Shown: positions 1 through 5,052, counted from the first letter of the stretch. The stretch is DNA of 5,805 bases from an uncultured Bacteroidales bacterium (GCA_934725785.1 CAKVCS010000072.1:1-5805); one strand, 5' to 3'. Notes: generated by a model not told the origin, from the sequence alone. A program made the numbers and translations.

Positions 1-47
1 GGGTGGCGGGGCTTGCGCATACACACAAAAAAAGAGCCTAACCTCCC

Positions 48-95
48 CGCGCACGACGGCGCGCGGGGCAACGCGCACGACGGGAGCGGGGGGGG
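48..95. repeat. Imperfect 24-bp tandem duplication
   Basis: The 12-mer CGCGCACGACGG occurs at 48-59 and again at 72-83, exactly 24 bases apart. Each copy is followed by a G-rich segment (60-71 and 84-95) that matches only partly. The first copy also lies inside a perfect 8-bp stem: CCCCGCGC at 45-52 pairs with GCGCGGGG at 61-68 across an 8-base loop. No T-run follows on the + strand, so this is not a standard intrinsic terminator for an upstream + strand gene. On the - strand a run of seven T lies about 11 bases beyond the stem. Function unknown. Confidence 0.6.
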
Positions 96-107
96 CGAGA
101 CGCGCCA

Positions 108-177
108 AAAAGCGGCATCCGCCAGAGCCACCAGGGTCCGCGCCCGCACTTTGAATTTTAACAAAAGCGGCGTCCGC
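108..177. repeat. Pair of near-identical short dyads (GCGG-N3-CCGC)
   Basis: The 15-mer AAAAGCGGCATCCGC at 108-122 recurs at 163-177 as AAAAGCGGCGTCCGC, with one mismatch in 15. Each copy contains a small palindrome, GCGG and CCGC around a three-base centre. The reverse complement of the second core (11 bases) is also found at 3354-3364, in another intergenic region. They may be short dispersed intergenic repeats or protein-binding sites. No function can be assigned from sequence alone. Confidence 0.45.
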
Positions 178-296
178 ACATGTGATTTTTCGCCCCCGGC
201 AAAGCGTCGGGCTCTCACTTTCCGCCACACATTTTGACATTTCACCCCAAAAACCGCCATTCAAGCCACTTTTGGCAAGCCGAGGCAACAAACAAA

Positions 297-327
297 TTGC
301 AACACGCGAGACCCCTCATTTTCTTTG
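297..327 (+). promoter_or_regulatory. Probable kor operon promoter, Bacteroidota type
   Basis: TTTCTTTG at 320-327 matches the Bacteroidota -7 consensus TAnnTTTG except for T in place of A at the second position. A TTG at 297-299 lies 20 bases upstream, the expected place for the -33 element. The predicted start of transcription is around 333-336, giving a leader of about 40 bases before the ATG at 375. The match is weaker than the two other promoters in this window. Confidence 0.45.
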
Positions 328-335
328 CAAACGTA

Positions 336-359
336 ACCGCGGGGAACAGATACCGCGGG
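336..359. promoter_or_regulatory. Repeated ACCGCGGG dyad in the kor leader
   Basis: ACCGCGGG occurs at 336-343 and again at 352-359. Because CCGCGG is self-complementary, the two cores (337-342 and 353-358) form a direct repeat in DNA and can also pair as a 6-bp RNA hairpin with a 10-base loop. The element lies at or just after the predicted transcription start and 15 bases before the first start codon. That placement would suit an operator or a 5' leader hairpin, but no regulator is known from the sequence. Confidence 0.4.
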
Positions 360-374
360 CAAACAAGGATAACG

Positions 375-698
375 ATGCCAAAGAACAAAAGCATAGCCGA
401 CGAGGCGCACCAGGTGGTGCTGCGCGCGGTCCACGCGGCCCTGCAGCAGGGCGTGGTGAGCATAGACGCGGAGCGCTGCAAAGGCTGCGAGCTGTGCGTA
501 TATGAGTGCCCAGCCCACACGCTCCGCTTATCGAGCGACGTGAACCTGCGCGGGTTCCACCACTCGGAGCAGATAGCCCCGGACAGGTGCATAGGCTGCG
601 CCAGCTGCGCGCTGATATGCCCCGACGGGTGCATAACGGTGTACAGGAAAACCCTAATCCCCAAAAAGCTGCAGGAGGAGCTGCAGGAGAAGCTATGA
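375..698 (+). CDS. korD: 2-oxoacid:ferredoxin oxidoreductase, ferredoxin-like delta subunit (KorD type)
   Basis: This 107-residue iron-sulfur subunit should carry electrons from the thiamine-diphosphate site of the KorAB core to external ferredoxin in the cytoplasm. Two classical 4Fe-4S motifs are visible: C35-x2-C38-x2-C41-x3-C45-P and C72-x2-C75-x2-C78-x3-C82-P, with an extra Cys at 86. About 30 residues precede the first cluster, forming an Ala/Gln-rich, probably helical extension; many homologues begin nearer the cluster. The ATG at 375 is chosen because it follows an A-rich stretch and lies downstream of the probable promoter. An in-frame ATG at 234 would lie upstream of that promoter. 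The stop overlaps the next gene as ATGA, which indicates translational coupling. The family is certain; the substrate class of the whole complex is not. Confidence 0.88.
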   Translation: MPKNKSIADEAHQVVLRAVHAALQQGVVSIDAERCKGCELCVYECPAHTLRLSSDVNLRGFHHSEQIAPDRCIGCASCALICPDGCITVYRKTLIPKKLQEELQEKL

Positions 699-1792
699 GC
701 GAAGACGTCAGACTGATGAAAGGCAACGAGGCCTTGGCCCACGCCGCCATACGCTGCGGCGCCGACGCTTATTTCGGCTACCCCATAACCCCCCAGAGCG
801 AGGTCCTCGAAACCCTCATGGCCGAGCGTCCGTGGGCCACCACAGGCATGACCGTGATGCAAGTAGAGAGCGAGGTCGGCGCGATACACATGGTGTATGG
901 CGCGGCGGCGTCGGGCAGGATGGCGATGACATCGTCATCGGGCCCGGGCATCAGCCTCATGCAGGGCGGCATATCATACATGTGCGGAGCCGACCTGCCA
1001 TGCCTCGTGGTGAACGTGATGCGCGGCGGCCCCGGCCTCGGCACCATCCAGCCCAGCCAAGGCGACTATTACCAGACCGTAAGGGGCGGCGGGCATGGCG
1101 ACTACCACGTCTTCACCCTCGCCCCCGCGAGCGTCCAGGAGATGGCCGACTTCGTATCGGTGGCGTTCGACTGGGCCTTCAAATATCGCAACCCGGCCAT
1201 GATCTTGGCCGACGGGACCATAGGTCAGATGATGGAGAAGGTGGTCCTGCCCCCGCCCCGCAAGCGCCTCACCCCCAAAGAGGTGGAGCAGAGGGCGCCT
1301 TGGGCGGTCAACGGCACAATGCGCCACCGGATGGAGAAGAACCGGATAACGAGCCTGGAGCTGGACCCGGCCCTGATGGAGGCCAAAAACAGGAGGCGCG
1401 AGGAGCGATACGCCGAGGCCGAACGCGAGTGTGTGAGATTCGAGTCGATAATGACCGACGACGCGGACATAGTCCTCGTGGCATTCGGCTCGTCGGCGCG
1501 CGTTTGCACCAAGGCTGTCGAGATGGCCCGCGCTGAGGGCGTAAAGATGGGGCTCCTACGCCCGATAACCCTGTGGCCATTCCCCAAGGAGGCCCTGCGC
1601 GACGTGGCTCGGCACGCCAAGGCGATGCTCGTGGTCGAGCTGAACGCCGGCCAGATGATAGACGACGTCCGGCTCGCCGTCGAGGGCCGCATCCCCGTGG
1701 AGCACTTCGGGCGGCTCGGCAGCGGCGTGATACTCACCCCGTCGGAGATTGTGGAGGCGAGCCGCAAGATGTGCAAAGACAAAGGCTTATAA
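695..1792 (+). CDS. korA: 2-oxoacid:ferredoxin oxidoreductase, alpha subunit (KorA/VorB type)
   Basis: This 365-residue subunit belongs to the pyruvate:ferredoxin oxidoreductase superfamily. With KorB it oxidises a 2-oxoacid plus CoA to acyl-CoA, CO2 and reduced ferredoxin. The N-terminal pyrimidine-binding domain runs from about residue 8 to 180 and shows GYPITPQSE at 28-36, VESE at 57-60 and TSSSGPG at 79-85. A charged linker follows (about 185-250). The domain II-like segment begins near 257, with the ADIVLVAFGSSARV stretch and GLLRPITLWPFP around 287-297. The start ATG overlaps the korD stop, with AGGAG at 685-689 five bases upstream. MKGNEA near the N-terminus followed by GYPITPQSE resembles proteins annotated as VorB (branched-chain 2-oxoacid) as well as KorA (2-oxoglutarate). 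Sequence reading cannot separate these substrates. Confidence 0.92.
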   Translation: MSEDVRLMKGNEALAHAAIRCGADAYFGYPITPQSEVLETLMAERPWATTGMTVMQVESEVGAIHMVYGAAASGRMAMTSSSGPGISLMQGGISYMCGADLPCLVVNVMRGGPGLGTIQPSQGDYYQTVRGGGHGDYHVFTLAPASVQEMADFVSVAFDWAFKYRNPAMILADGTIGQMMEKVVLPPPRKRLTPKEVEQRAPWAVNGTMRHRMEKNRITSLELDPALMEAKNRRREERYAEAERECVRFESIMTDDADIVLVAFGSSARVCTKAVEMARAEGVKMGLLRPITLWPFPKEALRDVARHAKAMLVVELNAGQMIDDVRLAVEGRIPVEHFGRLGSGVILTPSEIVEASRKMCKDKGL

Positions 1793-1809
1793 CAACGAGA
1801 GGGAGGAAC

Positions 1810-2646
1810 ATGACAATGGACGTAAACAGCCTGAAGATAGACGACAACATAGTATACAGGCGTCCGCGGCTGATGACCGAGGCCAACATGCACTACTGCC
1901 CCGGCTGCTCGCACGCCACCATTCACAAGATATTGGCCGACGTGCTGAGCGACATGCACCTGGAGGACAAAGCGATAGGCGTGAGCCCCGTGGGTTGCTC
2001 AGTGTTCATATACAACTACATCGACATAGACTGGGTGGAGGCCGCCCACGGACGCGCCCCGGCAGTGGCGACGGGCGTGAACCGCATGAACCCGGACAAG
2101 ATGGTGTTCACATACCAGGGCGACGGCGAGCTGGCCGCCATAGGCACCACGGAGGTCATACACGCATGCAACAGGGGCGAGAACATCACCATAATATTCG
2201 TCAACAACGCGGTGTATGGCATGACGGGCGGCCAGATGGCCCCCACCACCCCCCTCGGGATGAAGACCGTGACATGCCCTGACGGCCGCACCGTCGAGCT
2301 GAACGGCTACCCACTGCCCATAACGGAACTGCTGTGCCGCACGGAGGGCACATGCTTCGTGAGCCGCGAGTGCGTGACGAGCTACAAGAACGTGATACAC
2401 GCTAAGAAAGCCCTACGCCGGGCGTTTGAGAACACCATTGCCAAGCGCGGCACAAGCGTCATAGAGTTCATGGGCACGTGCTGCTCGGGGTGGAAGATGA
2501 CGCCACACGACGCCAACGCATGGCTCGACGAGCGAATGAAGACCATGAAAATGGGCACGCTCAAGGCGCTGGACAAGAAAATTGACGCACACCCGTACAA
2601 GGCGCCCGACCAAGAGGACATTGGCGAGAGAGCGCTTAGATTCTGA
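1810..2646 (+). CDS. korB: 2-oxoacid:ferredoxin oxidoreductase, beta subunit (TPP-binding, KorB type)
   Basis: This 278-residue subunit binds thiamine diphosphate and holds the catalytic site together with KorA. The TPP motif starts at GDGELAAIG (104-112) and ends at VNNAVYGMTGGQ (131-142). HGRAPAVATG (80-89) is typical of the family. C30 and C33 (YCPGCSH) and C63 (PVGCS) match three of the cysteines that hold a 4Fe-4S cluster in archaeal homologues; C182 is my guess for the fourth. The gene begins 17 bases after the korA stop. GGGAGG at 1801-1806 lies three bases before the ATG at 1810 and nine before a second in-frame ATG at 1816, so the protein may start two codons later. Ile codons are mostly ATA (13 of 19), unlike rpmF downstream. 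Confidence 0.93.
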   Translation: MTMDVNSLKIDDNIVYRRPRLMTEANMHYCPGCSHATIHKILADVLSDMHLEDKAIGVSPVGCSVFIYNYIDIDWVEAAHGRAPAVATGVNRMNPDKMVFTYQGDGELAAIGTTEVIHACNRGENITIIFVNNAVYGMTGGQMAPTTPLGMKTVTCPDGRTVELNGYPLPITELLCRTEGTCFVSRECVTSYKNVIHAKKALRRAFENTIAKRGTSVIEFMGTCCSGWKMTPHDANAWLDERMKTMKMGTLKALDKKIDAHPYKAPDQEDIGERALRF

Positions 2647-2688
2647 ACGGGGGGCGGACGAGAGAACTTAAAGATAAAAAGAGAAGCG

Positions 2689-3255
2689 ATGACAAGCGAG
2701 ATACTGATAGCCGGATTCGGAGGGCAGGGAGTCCTCTCGATGGGCAAGACACTGGCCTACGGGGGCGTGCTCCGCGGCAAAGAGGTGACGTGGCTGCCAA
2801 GCTACGGGCCGGAGCAGAGGGGCGGCACAAGCAACGTCACCGTTGTCATATCGGACGAGCGGATAAGCTCGCCGATAGTCGACACGTATGACGTGGTGAT
2901 AGCCCTCAACCAGCAGAGCCTCACGAAGTTCGAGGGGCGCGTGAAGCCTGGCGGAATCCTCGTGTATGACAGCTACGGGATACAGGCCAGACCCAGCCGC
3001 ACGGACATAAGCGTATATAGCGTAGACGCCACAGAGCAGGCCAACGCCAACGGGCTGCAGAAAATGACGGGCATAATGGTTCTCGGCTCAATGCTGAGCG
3101 TGAACCACATTTTGGACAACGACGCCATAATGGAAAGCCTGAGGAAGACGCTGCCCGAGCGATATCACCACCTGCTGCCGGCCAACGAGAAGGCCCTCAA
3201 GATGGGCGAGCAGATGGCCGTCCGCGAAGACGCGCGCGCAGCCTCGGCCGCATAG
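2689..3255 (+). CDS. korC: 2-oxoacid:ferredoxin oxidoreductase, gamma subunit (KorC type)
   Basis: This 188-residue protein is the gamma subunit, or the fused gamma domain of larger relatives, and completes the four-part complex. Family marks are the glycine-rich N-terminus ILIAGFGGQGV (5-15), SYGPEQRGGTSNV (38-50) and the KPGGILVYDSYGI segment (86-98). The length is usual for a stand-alone gamma subunit. The last ten residues are Ala/Arg-rich and probably disordered. It starts 42 bases after korB behind a purine-rich leader (AAAAAGAGAAG) that could serve as a weak ribosome-binding site. It is the last gene of the operon, since the next gene has its own promoter. Confidence in the family is high; substrate is open, as for korA. 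Confidence 0.92.
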   Translation: MTSEILIAGFGGQGVLSMGKTLAYGGVLRGKEVTWLPSYGPEQRGGTSNVTVVISDERISSPIVDTYDVVIALNQQSLTKFEGRVKPGGILVYDSYGIQARPSRTDISVYSVDATEQANANGLQKMTGIMVLGSMLSVNHILDNDAIMESLRKTLPERYHHLLPANEKALKMGEQMAVREDARAASAA

Positions 3256-3283
3256 GGAGCCATAGCGCACCTGCGCAAAAAAG

Positions 3284-3355
3284 GCATACTCCCCGCCACA
3301 ACCGGACCCCACGGGTGCTTGCTCGCGAGGCCGGATGGCGGGGATTCCCTTATGC
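3284..3355. repeat. Imperfect inverted repeat after the kor operon
   Basis: GCATA (3284-3288), CCCCGCC (3291-3297) and CCGG (3302-3305) pair in order with TATGC (3351-3355), GGCGGGG (3337-3343) and CCGG (3331-3334). The interruptions are short and unequal, and a 25-base GC-rich segment fills the centre. It begins 29 bases after the korC stop. It could end or stabilise the kor transcript, but no T-run follows, so an intrinsic terminator cannot be claimed. The right end abuts a copy of the GCGG-N3-CCGC-type dyad at 3354-3364. Confidence 0.45.
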
Positions 3356-3378
3356 GGACGCCGCGCACGTCATCCTCT

Positions 3379-3421
3379 GACAAGATAAAAACAGCTCCCA
3401 CGGAGCTAAAGCCACATTGTC
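3379..3421. promoter_or_regulatory. Nested dyad overlapping the -33 region of the DUF177-rpmF promoter
   Basis: AGCTCC (3393-3398) and GGAGCT (3402-3407) form a perfect 6-bp dyad around CAC. An outer pair, GACAA (3379-3383) and TTGTC (3417-3421), shares exactly the same centre (3400), with nine unpaired bases on each side. The outer right half contains the TTG of the -33 element. This arrangement fits an operator for a dimeric regulator, but no regulator gene is nearby and the similarity could be chance. Reading the - strand, the inner stem is followed by GTTTTTATC, but no - strand gene needs a terminator here. Confidence 0.4.
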
Positions 3422-3445
3422 GAAAGGAGATTTTTACTACCTTTG
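3417..3445 (+). promoter_or_regulatory. Promoter of DUF177-rpmF, Bacteroidota type
   Basis: TACCTTTG at 3438-3445 is an exact match to the Bacteroidota -7 consensus TAnnTTTG. TTG at 3417-3419 lies 18 bases upstream as the -33 element. Transcription should begin near 3451, leaving a leader of only about 18 bases before the ATG at 3469. This sets the start of DUF177: the frame is open further upstream, back to an ATG at 3319, but that part lies before the promoter. Confidence 0.8.
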
Positions 3446-3468
3446 CACCGCAAATTGCGAAGAGTGCT

Positions 3469-4041
3469 ATGGAGCAACTTGATTACAGCATACCCCTGAG
3501 GCGGCTGCCTAACGGCGACCACAAGTTCAACTTCGAGTGCGGCGACGATTTGTTCGGCCGGGTCGAGAATGCGCTGGTGGAGCATGGCCATCTCTACGTG
3601 GAGGTTGCCGTCCACAAGAACGACGAGATGATGACACTCGATTTCGCAATCGGCGGAACACTGCGCCTGCAGTGCGACGTGTGCCTCGGCTGGTTCGACT
3701 ATCCGATAGAGGATTGCGAGGAGCGCGTAACGCTGAAGCTCGGCAACAAGTTTGAGGAGATCGGGGACGACCTCTATGAGGTTGACGCGGCTGAGGAGAG
3801 GCTCGACCTCTCGCAATGGATATACGAGATGGCCAGCGTAATGATCCCGCTCCGGTGTGAGCACCCGCTTGATGACGACGGTAACCCCACATGCGACCCC
3901 ACAATGCTCGCTGAGCTTGAGAAATACGTGGTCCGGAGCGAGGAAGACCTGGAGCGGAAGAAAAGAGAGGCGCAGGAGAACAGCGGAGATGTGATAGACC
4001 CGCGATGGGCGGCCTTGAAGCAGCTGAAAGGCGACGATTGA
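3469..4041 (+). CDS. DUF177 / YceD family protein
   Basis: This 190-residue protein is of the DUF177 (YceD) family, which is usually encoded just before rpmF. E. coli and plant members are linked to accumulation of 23S rRNA, so a role in large-subunit biogenesis is likely. Visible marks are CDVCLGWFDYPI with C69 and C72 (about 69-80), the conserved LDLSQWIYEMASVMIPLRCEHP stretch (112-133, with C130), C142, and the C-terminal DPRWAALKQLK (178-188) characteristic of the family. The four cysteines might bind metal; this is inference. A charged, probably helical segment (150-170) precedes the tail. The start is the first ATG after the promoter and has no Shine-Dalgarno sequence. Confidence 0.9.
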   Translation: MEQLDYSIPLRRLPNGDHKFNFECGDDLFGRVENALVEHGHLYVEVAVHKNDEMMTLDFAIGGTLRLQCDVCLGWFDYPIEDCEERVTLKLGNKFEEIGDDLYEVDAAEERLDLSQWIYEMASVMIPLRCEHPLDDDGNPTCDPTMLAELEKYVVRSEEDLERKKREAQENSGDVIDPRWAALKQLKGDD

Positions 4042-4049
4042 CTTTCCAT

Positions 4050-4086
4050 AGCGTTTTGAGCCGCTGTTGGCGGCAAGTAAAGCGCT
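4050..4086 (+). promoter_or_regulatory. Two-part hairpin between DUF177 and rpmF
   Basis: AGCGTTTT (4050-4057) can pair with AAAGCGCT (4079-4086) over eight positions, one of them a G-U. Inside it GCCGC (4060-4064) and GCGGC (4070-4074) form a second 5-bp stem with a TGTTG loop; a small internal loop separates the two. It starts nine bases after the DUF177 stop, and the rpmF start codon lies 34 bases further on in an A-rich leader. It could be a processing, stability or regulatory element that lets L32 be made at a level different from DUF177. Only TATT follows, so it is a poor terminator. Confidence 0.5.
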
Positions 4087-4119
4087 TATTAAATAACAAA
4101 ACAATATAAACAAAAAGAG

Positions 4120-4305
4120 ATGGCACATCCTAAACGAAACCATTCCAAGACCCGTCGCGACAAGCGTCGCACGCACTACAAGGCAGTGGCACCCGCCCTC
4201 GGCGTATGCTCCAACTGCGGCGCAACCATCAAGCTCCACACCGTCTGTGGCGAGTGCGGCTACTACCGCGGCAAGCTCGCTATCGAGAAAGAGGTGACCG
4301 CGTAA
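4120..4305 (+). CDS. rpmF: 50S ribosomal protein L32
   Basis: This small basic 61-residue protein is L32 (bL32) of the large ribosomal subunit. The N-terminus, MAHPKRNHSKTRRDKRRTHY, is the typical Lys/Arg/His-rich tail that threads into rRNA. C30, C33, C43 and C46 form a zinc-ribbon (CSNCG ... CGECG), so this is the zinc-binding form rather than a cysteine-free paralogue. It lies 78 bases after DUF177, in the usual pairing, and is probably read from the same promoter. The leader is A-rich (ACAAAACAATATAAAC) without a Shine-Dalgarno sequence, common for highly expressed Bacteroidota genes. Both Ile codons are ATC, unlike the ATA-rich kor genes, which fits high expression. Confidence 0.97.
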   Translation: MAHPKRNHSKTRRDKRRTHYKAVAPALGVCSNCGATIKLHTVCGECGYYRGKLAIEKEVTA

Positions 4306-4330
4306 GGCGCTAACTGGATTTTATTCGGCG

Positions 4331-4398
4331 GCCGGCTGACGGCTGGCGATAATTTGCCCCTCGGGGAGGTTCTTGGACCTCGGCGAGGGGCAAATTGT
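4331..4398. repeat. Two tandem strong hairpins after rpmF (possible terminator or RNA element)
   Basis: The first hairpin is GCCGGC (4331-4336) with GCTGGC (4342-4347), one G-U pair and a 5-base loop. The second is much stronger: AATTTGCCCCTCG (4351-4363) pairs perfectly over 13 bp with CGAGGGGCAAATT (4384-4396). A GG/GG internal loop then leads to a further GAGGT/ACCTC stem (4366-4370 with 4377-4381), and two weaker pairs may extend the base to 4349-4398. It begins 25 bases after the rpmF stop. It may end or protect the DUF177-rpmF transcript. There is no T-run directly after it on either strand that would make it a standard intrinsic terminator, so its role stays open. Confidence 0.6.
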
Positions 4399-4431
4399 GT
4401 CTACGGAAGGCGATGGCTGCGAGAGCCGAAA

Positions 4432-4462
4432 TTGAATTTTTATAACGCTTTTCGTATATTTG
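4432..4462 (+). promoter_or_regulatory. Promoter of guaD, Bacteroidota type
   Basis: TATATTTG at 4455-4462 matches the -7 consensus TAnnTTTG exactly, and TTG at 4432-4434 lies 20 bases before it as the -33 element. The region between is AT-rich in an otherwise GC-rich window. Transcription should begin near 4468-4470. The leader would be about 105 bases to the ATG at 4576, or about 85 to the alternative ATG at 4555. Confidence 0.75.
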
Positions 4463-4474
4463 TTCGGGAGGAAA

Positions 4475-4501
4475 GCGGGGACTCCCCCGCGCGACACGCG
4501 C
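4475..4501 (+). promoter_or_regulatory. Overlapping alternative hairpins at the start of the guaD leader
   Basis: GCGGGG (4475-4480) and CCCCGC (4485-4490) form a tight 6-bp stem with a 4-base loop. GCGCG (4489-4493) and CGCGC (4497-4501) form a second stem with a 3-base loop. The two share bases 4489-4490, so full versions of both cannot form at once. They lie within the first ~35 bases of the predicted transcript. No purine-riboswitch consensus is recognisable here. A regulatory role is only a possibility. Confidence 0.4.
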
Positions 4502-4575
4502 TGCAAGAGCATCCAGGCATGGACGGCATGCGCAGAGGCGGGGCCGCAAGTGTCATGACATTAAAAAGCACAGGC

Positions 4576-5043
4576 ATGGATAGATACGCATACATGCGCG
4601 AAGCCATAAGGATGGCAACAGCCAACGTCGGCGAAGGCGGAGGGCCGTTCGGGGCCGTAATTGTAAAAGACGGCAAGGTCATAGGGCGCGGAGTAAACCG
4701 CGTGACGGCGGAGTGCGACCCCACCGCCCACGCGGAGGTAAGCGCCATTCGGGACGCGGCAAAAAACGAAGGCTCGTTCGACCTTAGCGGGGCTGAGATA
4801 TACACCTCTTGCGAGCCTTGCCCGATGTGCCTCGGAGCCATATACTGGGCACACATATCGAAGATATTCTACGGGAACACGAAGAGCGACGCGGCGAAAA
4901 TAAACTTCGACGACTCGTTCATCTACAAACAGATGAGCCTGCCCGAGGACGAAAGAGCCATTCCGCAGGAGCGCATCCTTGGCGAGGAGGCCATAGAGAC
5001 TTTCAAAGCCTGGGACGCGAAAGAGGACAAGAAGGAGTACTGA
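4576..5043 (+). CDS. guaD: Guanine deaminase (cytidine-deaminase fold)
   Basis: This enzyme should hydrolyse guanine to xanthine and ammonia in purine catabolism or salvage. From the ATG at 4576 it has 155 residues, almost the length of Bacillus subtilis GuaD. The zinc site is H52-A-E54 plus P81-C82-P-M-C85, with E54 as the proton carrier. Features that favour GuaD over tRNA-adenosine deaminase TadA are GGGPFGAVIVKDG (21-33), NFDDSFIYKQM (110-120), ERAIP (126-130) and the C-terminal AWDAKEDKKEY (145-155), matching the GuaD tail that reaches into the partner subunit. ATG 4576 follows an A-rich stretch and puts GGPFG at the family position. ATG 4555 would add seven residues (MTLKSTG). The gene has its own promoter. 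Confidence 0.82.
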   Translation: MDRYAYMREAIRMATANVGEGGGPFGAVIVKDGKVIGRGVNRVTAECDPTAHAEVSAIRDAAKNEGSFDLSGAEIYTSCEPCPMCLGAIYWAHISKIFYGNTKSDAAKINFDDSFIYKQMSLPEDERAIPQERILGEEAIETFKAWDAKEDKKEY

Positions 5044-5052
5044 CGGCCGCCC

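Larger units (their letters stand above)
1..374. other. Non-coding region upstream of the kor operon
   Basis: There is no convincing gene here. The open frames that cross it have low-complexity Arg/Ala/Gly-rich translations and no recognisable domain, as expected of chance frames in GC-rich DNA. The first ~180 bases are very GC-rich and hold a tandem duplication and short dyads. From about 200 onward the sequence becomes richer in A and T, with several T- and A-runs, as is usual for a promoter region. A probable promoter lies at 297-327 and a dyad-containing leader at 336-359. The gene upstream of the window is not visible. Confidence 0.7.

Noticed and set aside
13..505. Small + strand frames in the first 500 bases
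   Set aside because: The translations are basic, low complexity and partly out of frame with korD; promoter-like and repeat sequences occupy this area.
242..889. 215-residue - strand frame over korD and the start of korA
   Set aside because: It is antisense to the two-cluster ferredoxin and korA, with no recognisable motif.
832..1536. 234-residue + strand frame inside korA
   Set aside because: Its Arg/Gly/His-rich translation is the +1-type shadow of korA, which has strong conserved motifs through the same stretch.
1225..1959. 244-residue - strand frame across the korA-korB junction
   Set aside because: It is antisense to two conserved genes and spans their boundary, with a low-complexity Ser/Arg-rich translation.
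4049..4058. Possible promoter TA...TTTG just before rpmF
   Set aside because: The spacing between TA and TTTG is four bases rather than two, and the bases are part of the hairpin at 4050-4086.
3406..4239. 277-residue open frame on the - strand
   Set aside because: It lies opposite DUF177 and rpmF, both of which have clear family motifs. Long antisense frames are expected in GC-rich coding DNA, and the translation shows no known domain.
4354..4575. N-terminal extension of guaD by 74 residues from ATG 4354
   Set aside because: It would cross the large hairpin and the promoter at 4432-4462, and GuaD family members do not have such an extension.
4468..4575. Purine riboswitch ahead of guaD
   Set aside because: The conserved loop and junction sequences of the known purine riboswitch are not recognisable; only generic GC-rich hairpins are present.
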